Positions 1-4,483 of a stretch of 5,589 nt of DNA are shown piece after piece. The notes under the pieces are model-generated. The model saw nothing but the letters and a program-made list of their open reading frames with translations. It ran no database searches and was not told the origin of the DNA. How positions within the stretch are numbered: the stretch's first letter is position 1; each line of letters begins with the position of its first letter. A program made the position numbers and the translations under genes. The stretch lies in NCBI GenBank assembly GCA_035291645.1, contig DATDRQ010000050.1, positions 1-5,589 of the forward strand. Reading direction: 5' to 3'. This DNA is from DATDRQ01 sp035291645 (GTDB lineage: Bacteria > Chloroflexota > Anaerolineae > Anaerolineales > UBA4823).

Positions 1-1
1 G

Positions 2-223
2 ATCCAAACGATTCAAGAGCGTTTGCTTGAGGCAAATATTCCCTCTATTGTCATTGGCGGCATGGCAGTTGCCGCTTGGGGTGAGCCACGCGTTACCCGA
101 GACGTTGACCTGAAAGTGCTTATCAGCCGGCAAGAAGCAGACCGTCTTTTAGAAGTATTATCAACTCAGGGACGCGAACTGGATCCGGTGAGCGCTCCAT
201 GGCAGACGTATAATATCCGATAA
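2..223 (+). pseudogene. Truncated nucleotidyltransferase (AbiEii/MNT-like), 5' end outside window
   Basis: The frame is open from the first bases of the window and stops at TAA 221-223, giving 73 visible codons. Near the start it carries VIGGMAVAAWGEPRVTRDVDL: a GG motif, then G-x-P-R-x-T-x-DVD. This is the N-terminal core of minimal nucleotidyltransferases, where the two Asp residues bind metal. Such proteins usually run to about 150-300 residues and continue with a third carboxylate strand (a TGTRLDLLL-like stretch), which is absent here. The frame instead ends after the helix following DVD, with the sequence SAPWQTYNIR. In another frame at 217-273 the reading PINIHPGSKYIRACPEHLF weakly recalls the later PG..IRVCSPEDL segment of the family, as remembered. 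An internal deletion plus frameshift would explain both. I infer a decayed gene. The family call is fairly sure; the product's role (toxin-like or other) is unknown. Confidence 0.6.
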
Positions 224-523
224 ACATCCACCCTGGTAGTAAATACATTAGGGCTTGTCCAGAGCATCTCTTTCGCGGACGGGAAACAGGAACGTGCAAC
301 TTCCAGATTACTTGAACATACCGCGTGGACGTAGATCGCACATTTTCCCCCAGCCGATCGAGGTATCAATATTATTAACATCGTCAGCACACAGAATCGG
401 CATATCTATCATGGTAAATATAGACCGAAAGTTGGGGTGGACCCGCGAAGCAAAAAAGAGCGAAAGCCACCATTCGACCATAACTAAATCTTTTTTGAGT
501 GCAAACAGTCATCGTTTTTATTC
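224..523. other. Region without intact gene; decayed sequence
   Basis: About 300 bases lie between the broken nucleotidyltransferase and the end of the bacterioferritin gene. All three plus frames are interrupted or lack recognisable content; the longest, 255-587, overlaps bacterioferritin coding sequence and looks like nothing known. The stretch at 217-273 may be a remnant of the nucleotidyltransferase. I see no transposase remnant, RNA gene, inverted repeat with a T-run, or direct repeat. No rho-independent terminator is visible for either converging gene. Confidence 0.5.
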
Positions 524-1021
524 TTACGCTTCAGCTGGTCCTGCGGCCACTCTTTTACTTCCCTCGATGGATTGCAGCGCCAGATAGCGCTCGCCAAATT
601 TCTCGATATTCTTTACCTCGGTATCATACTGGTTGAAATGGCGCTCTTCATCGTCTACGAGCCCCTCGAATACTTTCCTTGATCCCGCATCGGCATTGGC
701 CGAGCATTCATTCGCCCAGAGGTTATAGTCTCTTACGCTTTCTTCCTCCATCTTCCGGGCCAGCTCGAGCATTTTCTTTACATCGTGTATTTTTTGCACA
801 CCCATTGCTGCAACCATTTCAACTTCGCCCCCCAAGAAGAGAATCCGTTCGGCGCAGCGCTCGATATGACCCATCTCCTCAATCGCAGTTCGAATAAATA
901 GCCCGGCAAGCAGATCGAAGCCTTGGTCGTCGCAATGGAAATGAAAATACATATACTGGTGTACGGCAGACAACTCATCTGCAACTGCTTTGTTCAGCAA
1001 TTCAATGCTTTTCTCGTTCAT
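524..1021 (-). CDS. bfr: Bacterioferritin (haem-binding ferritin)
   Basis: This 165-residue protein is close to the usual bacterioferritin length of about 158. Members form 24-subunit cytoplasmic shells that oxidise Fe(II) and store it as a mineral. All six expected ferroxidase ligands can be placed: E16 (ADELSAVHQY), E49 and H52 (AIEEMGH), E92 (KMEEESVRDY), E125 and H128 (DDEERH). M50, in the EEMGH motif, aligns with E. coli Met52, the residue that ligates haem between two subunits, so this is bacterioferritin rather than plain ferritin. The C-terminal tail, SKRVAAGPAEA, extends slightly past the fold. The ATG at 1021 has the Shine-Dalgarno CGGAGA seven bases upstream and a good promoter behind it, so the start is secure. 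It lies 97 bases beyond the glycosylase-like gene on the same strand but probably has its own promoter. The alternative is an unclassified ferritin-like protein, which is less likely. Confidence 0.9.
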   Translation of the reverse strand: MNEKSIELLNKAVADELSAVHQYMYFHFHCDDQGFDLLAGLFIRTAIEEMGHIERCAERILFLGGEVEMVAAMGVQKIHDVKKMLELARKMEEESVRDYNLWANECSANADAGSRKVFEGLVDDEERHFNQYDTEVKNIEKFGERYLALQSIEGSKRVAAGPAEA

Positions 1022-1027
1022 TTTTTA

Positions 1028-1033
1028 TCTCCG
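1028..1033 (-). promoter_or_regulatory. Shine-Dalgarno site of bfr
   Basis: On the minus strand this reads CGGAGA, ending seven bases before the ATG at 1021. It fixes the bacterioferritin start. Confidence 0.75.
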
Positions 1034-1040
1034 TGATGAT

Positions 1041-1068
1041 GTTTGGGTTACAGGTATTATACCCAAAC
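1041..1068. promoter_or_regulatory. Inverted repeat spanning bfr -10 box (candidate operator)
   Basis: A perfect 8-bp inverted repeat, GTTTGGGT (1041-1048) and ACCCAAAC (1061-1068), is separated by 12 bases that contain nearly all of the -10 hexamer. If transcription starts near 1049, only one arm enters the mRNA, so a protein-binding site on DNA is a better reading than an RNA hairpin. It does not resemble the Fur or PerR consensus that I know. The bound factor is unknown; an iron, haem or redox regulator is a guess from the controlled gene. Confidence 0.5.
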
Positions 1069-1084
1069 CCAGATGCAGTTTCAC
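1056..1084 (-). promoter_or_regulatory. Predicted sigma-70-type promoter of bfr
   Basis: On the minus strand there is a perfect -10 hexamer TATAAT (1061-1056). With a 17-base spacer it is preceded by GTGAAA (1084-1079), which matches four of six bases of the -35 consensus. Transcription would start near 1049, leaving a leader of about 28 nt that contains the ribosome site. This supports independent expression of bacterioferritin from inside the minus-strand gene block. Confidence 0.65.
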
Positions 1085-1085
1085 C

Positions 1086-1100
1086 ATTCACCCAGTGAAT
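1086..1100. repeat. Short perfect palindrome upstream of bfr -35
   Basis: ATTCAC (1086-1091) and GTGAAT (1095-1100) flank a 3-base centre, directly upstream of the predicted bacterioferritin -35 box. It also lies 18 bases after the stop of the glycosylase-like gene. As an RNA hairpin on the minus strand it is short and not followed by a T-run, so it is a poor terminator. An operator or activator site is possible. Confidence 0.4.
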
Positions 1101-1117
1101 TCATTCCGTATACACGC

Positions 1118-2176
1118 CTACGCCAGCACAACCGGCAGCTCGAGAAACGCGCCATACTGCCGGGCGGCCATGGTGAAGGCCTCCTTTTCGGCTTTCGTCA
1201 GCGGAAGGAAGGAATTTGATTCAATAACGACTGCATTCTTTTTCAGGGTACGCTTCCAGGTGCCTGCGACCCGGCCATCCATGACCACCATGTGGCTAAA
1301 TACCAGCTTTTGAGTGTTCGAGGCGTCAAACACGGCGCTACGATCTTTATAGCTGCCGTATTCGTCATAATTTGGTAACAAGTATGCCGTCTGAGCTGAA
1401 CTTTCTGCAGGTAGCGAATATGCCGAAAACCAGTACGTCTGGCCTTCTACGACCTCATAGCTAAGTTGGACTTTGATCACTTCGAGGCCGTTCCTTGCGT
1501 CGGCCGTTGTTAGACCAGACCACCACACGAAATCTTGTACGGTGGCTGGCCCGTGGCTCCTAAAGTATCTCCTGGCGAGCTCGGCCAGCGACTCCTCGCG
1601 AGTCAGAGTCGCGGCTTGAGGGGCGCGTTCGTCGAGCAACATATAGGTAAATTGTCTGCCGCGCCGCGGGCCGCTACAGAGAATCCCGTCCAATTCGGCA
1701 TGCATCACGATATAGCCTAATCGCAGTAAACCCTCTGTTGCAATGCCGGCTCGCTGAAGTACTCCCCGCAACTCCGCACGCGTAAGCTGTTTACCACCTC
1801 GTAACGCTCTCACCAGCGCTGTGTTGCTGCGCCTAAAAATCGTCTGGTCCAGGTCGAGCTTGCGATAGTAGGTGGCGTTAATCGCATGGACGCGCGGAGC
1901 GGTGAGGCCAAGAATCCAGCGGATATCGCCAGGTGTGACAAAATGCCAGGTAGGCCGCATCAAATGCGTTCGAAGGATGGAACCATCTGTGAACGCTCGT
2001 TCTATATCGTCGTCAGTAGCCCCATACATACGCAATCCGAGTGCCCATTTCGCGCTTGCATAGTCTTGAGCCTGGACAGCACCCAGCCACCCCACCAGAT
2101 CGGCTGGCTTCTCAAATGTATGTCTGGCTATTTGCTGATTTGATAAACGGAGGAGAGCGATGTCGAATGGAGTCAT
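1118..2176 (-). CDS. Winged-helix DNA-binding protein, AlkZ-like DNA glycosylase candidate (HTH_42 family)
   Basis: This 352-residue protein has the usual family length. It shows the family landmarks in order: an N-terminal LLRLSNQQIA segment, AVQAQDYASAKWALGLR at about 33-49, RTHLMRPTWHFV at 69-80, a central winged-helix region, LLPNYDEYGSYKDRS near 270, and the C-terminal beta motif VVMDGRVAGTWKRTLKK. Streptomyces AlkZ unhooks DNA interstrand crosslinks caused by azinomycin, and E. coli YcaQ acts on alkylated DNA. In AlkZ the catalytic motif is Q-x-Q, in YcaQ it is Q-x-D. Here Q35-A36-Q37 fits the AlkZ type. The true substrate cannot be read from sequence; many members are uncharacterised. 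The ATG at 2176 puts the family N-terminus in place although no clear Shine-Dalgarno precedes it. It follows the toxin gene by 69 bases on the same strand, so shared transcription is possible. Confidence 0.8.
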   Translation of the reverse strand: MTPFDIALLRLSNQQIARHTFEKPADLVGWLGAVQAQDYASAKWALGLRMYGATDDDIERAFTDGSILRTHLMRPTWHFVTPGDIRWILGLTAPRVHAINATYYRKLDLDQTIFRRSNTALVRALRGGKQLTRAELRGVLQRAGIATEGLLRLGYIVMHAELDGILCSGPRRGRQFTYMLLDERAPQAATLTREESLAELARRYFRSHGPATVQDFVWWSGLTTADARNGLEVIKVQLSYEVVEGQTYWFSAYSLPAESSAQTAYLLPNYDEYGSYKDRSAVFDASNTQKLVFSHMVVMDGRVAGTWKRTLKKNAVVIESNSFLPLTKAEKEAFTMAARQYGAFLELPVVLA

Positions 2177-2249
2177 CGTTAAGGATATTAACTATGAACA
2201 GGAGGTCCCGCCCAAATATGAGCACATCTTTGGCAAGAGGTATTGCTAA
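2160..2249 (+). CDS. Possible 29-residue small ORF with strong ribosome site (doubtful)
   Basis: ATG at 2160 is preceded by GGAGGAGAG, a strong Shine-Dalgarno at proper distance, and the frame runs 29 codons to TAA at 2247-2249. The peptide begins MSNGVIVKDINYEQEV and ends GKRYC. It lies between two minus-strand genes, overlapping the first 17 bases of the glycosylase-like gene and the last 4 of the toxin gene. The ribosome-site bases also encode conserved leucine and arginine codons of the glycosylase N-terminus on the other strand, so the match may be chance. I recognise no family and see no clear promoter. Confidence 0.2.
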   Translation: MSNGVIVKDINYEQEVPPKYEHIFGKRYC

Positions 2250-2635
2250 TCCGCTATTGGCTGTGTGTTGATCTGAAGCCAAATCACAATCTCCTCGATC
2301 GGGTGCAGGGACTGCGCTACCTCCTGAGTAAACTTAACCAGATCAATATTGGAGGCTGCCAATCGATAGCCGTTCATTCTCAGGAATAAAGCGGCGGCAG
2401 CGATACCTGTTCGCTTATTGCCACCAATATAAGGGTGATTGCGGATCAGCGAATCCAGCAAGGCAGCTGCCTTGGTGAACAGGTCGGAATATAAATCTTG
2501 ATTATCGAAACTCGCCTGTGGCCTGCCGACCGCAGATAGAAGCATATTGATATCACGCACGCCATGACTACCGCCTGTTTCTGCGATCAATCGCGCATGC
2601 AGAAACAGGATCTGTTCTGTAGTAAGGTAGATCAC
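2246..2635 (-). CDS. doc: Doc/Fic-type toxin (death-on-curing family)
   Basis: At 129 residues it has the size of Doc toxins. The N-terminal YLTTEQILFLHARLI and the GVRDINMLLSAVGRPQASF stretch (25-43) are typical of chromosomal Doc proteins. The Fic-family active-site loop is HPYIGGNKR at 67-75, followed by TGIAAAALFLRMNGY. P1 Doc phosphorylates elongation factor Tu and so halts translation; that reaction is known for the family, not shown here. In P1 Doc the loop has Asp70, an Mg-binding residue, four positions after the His. Here that position is Gly71, while His67, Asn73, Lys74 and Arg75 are kept. Activity may therefore be altered, or this may be a normal variant. The start is GTG at 2635; its GTGA overlaps the antitoxin stop, which implies translational coupling. 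GGAGG lies 13 bases upstream, rather far. Confidence 0.85.
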   Translation of the reverse strand: MIYLTTEQILFLHARLIAETGGSHGVRDINMLLSAVGRPQASFDNQDLYSDLFTKAAALLDSLIRNHPYIGGNKRTGIAAAALFLRMNGYRLAASNIDLVKFTQEVAQSLHPIEEIVIWLQINTQPIAD

Positions 2636-2880
2636 GACTTGGCCAGGGCCTCCAAGGCAGTTCGATATTGTTCGATGAAATCCGCCACCTGGTTAGCAAA
2701 AGCTTCGTTGATTCCAGCTTCGGTAAGGAGTTCTTCCACCGGCGAGATAACGACCTGCCGCTTTTCGTGATCTAGGTCGACCGAGACCTCCGATCCCTCA
2801 GAAATACCCAATAGCTCTAAGGCGTCCTTTGGCAAGGAGATTACCACGCTGTTGCCGGTTTTAAAGACTTTCCTTAGCAT
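2632..2880 (-). CDS. AbrB/MazE-family antitoxin
   Basis: An 82-residue protein with the swapped-hairpin AbrB/SpoVT DNA-binding domain at about 1-47: a KTGNSVVISLPKDAL core, then LGISEGSEVSVDLD and a closing VVISP strand. The acidic C-terminal segment (about 48-82, VEELLTEAGI through YRTALEALAK) is predicted helical and probably wraps the toxin. Antitoxins of this kind bind their own promoter and neutralise the partner. The gene precedes the Doc-type toxin with a 4-nt overlap, the normal antitoxin-first order. The ATG at 2880 has an AGGAGA ribosome site six bases upstream and an extended -10 promoter behind it. Doc in phage P1 pairs with Phd, which has a different fold; an AbrB-type partner is known for chromosomal Doc homologues. 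Confidence 0.85.
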   Translation of the reverse strand: MLRKVFKTGNSVVISLPKDALELLGISEGSEVSVDLDHEKRQVVISPVEELLTEAGINEAFANQVADFIEQYRTALEALAKS

Positions 2881-2911
2881 TCAATTCTCCTTTCCATGTC
2901 ATTACGTTGTA

Positions 2912-2920
2912 AGTATATCA
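2912..2920 (-). promoter_or_regulatory. Extended -10 promoter of the toxin-antitoxin operon
   Basis: On the minus strand this reads TGATATACT: an extended -10 TG, one base, then TATACT (five of six consensus bases). I see no convincing -35, which is common with an extended -10. The start would be near 2905, leaving a short leader with the AGGAGA ribosome site. The downstream stretch TTAC-AAC-GTAA (2912-2902) is a small palindrome touching the -10 and could be the antitoxin's operator, though its arms are only 4 bp. Confidence 0.5.
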
Positions 2921-2930
2921 CACCAAGGAT

Positions 2931-3116
2931 TTATTGATGGCTTTCGTTAGGAGAACTGTGCTGAAGACGAGCGAAATTCAGGGAGTGTTGTTTTACGAAG
3001 TTGCAAAATAATTCGCGGCCAGTTTCCAGATCGTTGTCAAAATTCGCAGGGTGGCCGGCACGCTGAGCGTCTTTTTCAGGCAATGCTCCGGCTAACCAGT
3101 ATTCGCTATACTTCAA
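2931..3116 (-). CDS. Doubtful 61-residue ORF, no recognised family
   Basis: The frame starts at TTG 3116 and ends at TAA 2931. The visible protein (MKYSEYWLAGALPEK near the start, NDLETGRELFCNF in the middle, HSSPNESHQ at the end) has an ordinary soluble amino-acid mix but matches nothing I know. It has no clear Shine-Dalgarno and no ATG or GTG start, and its 3' end touches the toxin-antitoxin promoter region. The open frame continues upstream to about 3182 without another start codon, so a gene remnant is as likely as a real small gene. Otherwise 2881-3157 holds only the leftward promoter. Confidence 0.15.
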   Translation of the reverse strand: MKYSEYWLAGALPEKDAQRAGHPANFDNDLETGRELFCNFVKQHSLNFARLQHSSPNESHQ

Positions 3117-3157
3117 TCCAACTTTGAGCGAAGCAAGGAGAGAACGAAATTTGCCTG

Positions 3158-3185
3158 TTGACTTTTTCGAAAAAGGGTGTAGACT
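3158..3185 (+). promoter_or_regulatory. Predicted promoter of the ROK regulator gene
   Basis: TTGACT (3158-3163, five of six -35 consensus bases) is followed after 16 bases by TAGACT (3180-3185, four of six -10 bases). Transcription would begin near 3192, about 47 bases before the ATG. The spacer contains a 14-bp palindrome and an operator-like repeat follows the -10, so the promoter is probably repressed by a dimeric factor. Confidence 0.55.
3162..3175. promoter_or_regulatory. Perfect 14-bp palindrome between -35 and -10 (candidate operator)
   Basis: CTTTTTCGAAAAAG equals its own reverse complement and starts inside the -35 hexamer, running into the spacer. A dimer bound here would compete with RNA polymerase. 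It differs from the GTTTATT-type repeat downstream, so either a second regulator or a curvature element is possible. Confidence 0.45.
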
Positions 3186-3196
3186 CTACTTTGTAA

Positions 3197-3211
3197 GTTT
3201 ATTGAACAAAC
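3197..3211. promoter_or_regulatory. ROK-type operator (GTTTATT-G-AACAAAC)
   Basis: The 15-bp site has 7-bp arms GTTTATT and AACAAAC around a central G; the arms are complementary at six of seven positions. It resembles the GTTTGTT/AACAAAC half-sites described for XylR-like ROK repressors. It lies just after the expected start of transcription and 27 bases before the regulator's ATG, a position suited to autorepression. A wider inverted repeat, ACTTTGT (3188-3194) and ACAAAGT (3210-3216), surrounds and partly overlaps it and may be part of the same site. Confidence 0.6.
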
Positions 3212-3238
3212 AAAGTTTGCGTTCCTACACCCCCCTGA

Positions 3239-4429
3239 ATGCAAAAAGCCACCCGCCAGCAAACCAAAGAACACAACCGCAGCCTGGTGCTGAAGACCAT
3301 TTTCGAGCACGCCAGCATCAGCCGGGCCGAGATTGCCCGTATCACCAGCCTGACCCGCGCCACCGTCTCCGAGATCGTCTCCGATCTGATGGCGGAAAGC
3401 CTGGTCGAGGAGATCGGCCTGGGTACCTCCATCGGCGGCAAATCCCCCATCCTGCTCAGCCTGGTCGATAATTCCCGCTATCTGATCGGCCTGGACCTGG
3501 CCCAGAACCAGTTCTCAGGAGCCATCATTAATCTGCGCGGCCAGATCCACGAGACAATCGACCTGCCGGTCAACAACCGCAACGGCGACGAAGCGCTGGC
3601 GCTCGTCTACCAGATCATCGACAACCTGGTACGGGATGAGTTCCGGCCCCTGGTCGGGATCGGCGTGGGCGCACCCGGGCTGGTCAACACTCGAGAAGGG
3701 GTCGTCGTCAATGCTGTCAACCTGGACTGGCGCGATCTCCCCCTGGCTCACCTATTAGAGACACGCTACCAGCTGCCGGTCTTCGTCCTGAACGACAGCC
3801 AGGCGGCTGCCATGGGGGAATACACCTACGGAGAGGCCAATTCCCAGCACAGCAATCTAATCGTGATCAACGTAGGGCACGGCATCGGGGCCGGGATCGT
3901 GATCGACGGGCAGCTCTTCCAGGGAGATGGGGGTGGGGCCGGCGAGATCGGCCACGTCGTCGTCGTACCGGACGGAGGCCTTCCCTGCCGGTGCGGGAAC
4001 CACGGCTGCCTGGAAACCATAGCAAGCGCCCAGGCGGTCCTTAAACGCGTCAAGGAACTCGCCCGTCAGTCCAACCAAGATATCTTGGGGTGCGATCCTG
4101 AATCGATTACTTTTCCCATCCTGGTGCAGGCCTTTGCGGATGGCGATCCCCTGGTAAGGCAGGTCGTGCTCGACGCCGGGCGTTACCTGGGCCTGGCGAT
4201 TTCGTCCCTGGTTGGAACTCTCAATATTCAGAAGATCGTGCTCTCCGGGGATATGACCCGCTTCGGCCCGCCCTGGCTGGATGCGATCCAGAAAACCTTA
4301 GGCCAGACCTCGCTTTCTCGACTCGCCCAGGAAACCCAGGTCGATATCGGCCAGCTGGGACGCAACCGGATCGTCCTGGGGGCCTCTGCCCTGTTATTGA
4401 AGGATGACCTGCTCCTGATGAACCGGTAA
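3239..4429 (+). CDS. ROK-family transcriptional repressor (NagC/XylR-like)
   Basis: A full-length 396-residue regulator. An N-terminal winged helix-turn-helix (about 27-58, ISRAEIARITSLTRATVSEI with the wing near SIGGKSP) is followed by a ROK sugar-kinase-like fold. The zinc site is complete: H239 (GEIGH), C250, C252 and C257 (CRCGNHGCLE). N185-D186 corresponds to the catalytic LND of ROK kinases. The phosphate loops are degenerate: DLAQNQ replaces DxGGTK at D86, and VGHGIGAG replaces the GTGIGGG kind. It is therefore expected to sense a sugar or sugar phosphate and repress, not phosphorylate. The inducer is unknown. The ATG at 3239 follows an in-frame TGA directly and gives the family N-terminus (KATRQQTKEHNRSLVL), although no Shine-Dalgarno precedes it. 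The ROK-like gene 54 bases downstream is its likely target together with itself. Confidence 0.9.
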   Translation: MQKATRQQTKEHNRSLVLKTIFEHASISRAEIARITSLTRATVSEIVSDLMAESLVEEIGLGTSIGGKSPILLSLVDNSRYLIGLDLAQNQFSGAIINLRGQIHETIDLPVNNRNGDEALALVYQIIDNLVRDEFRPLVGIGVGAPGLVNTREGVVVNAVNLDWRDLPLAHLLETRYQLPVFVLNDSQAAAMGEYTYGEANSQHSNLIVINVGHGIGAGIVIDGQLFQGDGGGAGEIGHVVVVPDGGLPCRCGNHGCLETIASAQAVLKRVKELARQSNQDILGCDPESITFPILVQAFADGDPLVRQVVLDAGRYLGLAISSLVGTLNIQKIVLSGDMTRFGPPWLDAIQKTLGQTSLSRLAQETQVDIGQLGRNRIVLGASALLLKDDLLLMNR

Positions 4430-4483
4430 AAGTGTGAAATTCTCAACCTGAATGAATAAACGTGACCTGGATATAAAATCTTT
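4430..4483 (+). other. 54-base gap between the two ROK-type genes
   Basis: No hairpin followed by a T-run is seen, so the two genes are probably cotranscribed. An AT-rich TATAAAAT stretch at 4472-4479 resembles a -10 box but has no good -35 partner. No GTTTATT-type operator repeat occurs here. The second gene's ribosome site is weak: only a GGA about 12 bases before the ATG. Confidence 0.45.

Noticed and set aside
1..5. GATCC at the window start as a cloning-site edge
   Set aside because: Five bases are not evidence; GGATCC also occurs inside the window at 181 and 5346.
255..587. Open frame of 110 codons on the plus strand
   Set aside because: It overlaps the end of bacterioferritin antisense, lacks a good ribosome site and resembles no family.
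1056..1084. Fur or PerR box at the bfr promoter
   Set aside because: The palindromes there do not match the Fur (GATAATGATAATCATTATC-like) or PerR patterns.
1086..1100. Terminator for the glycosylase-like gene
   Set aside because: The 6-bp stem is short and no T-run follows on the minus strand; an operator reading fits better.
2178..2192. GTTAA-N5-TTAAC inverted repeat just before the glycosylase-like start
   Set aside because: Arms of 5 bp in AT-rich DNA are expected by chance, and no promoter could be placed around it.
3124..3471. Open frame of 115 codons on the plus strand
   Set aside because: It overlaps the ROK promoter and the ROK N-terminus in another frame; its Arg/Pro-rich end is a frame-shift reading of GC-rich coding sequence.
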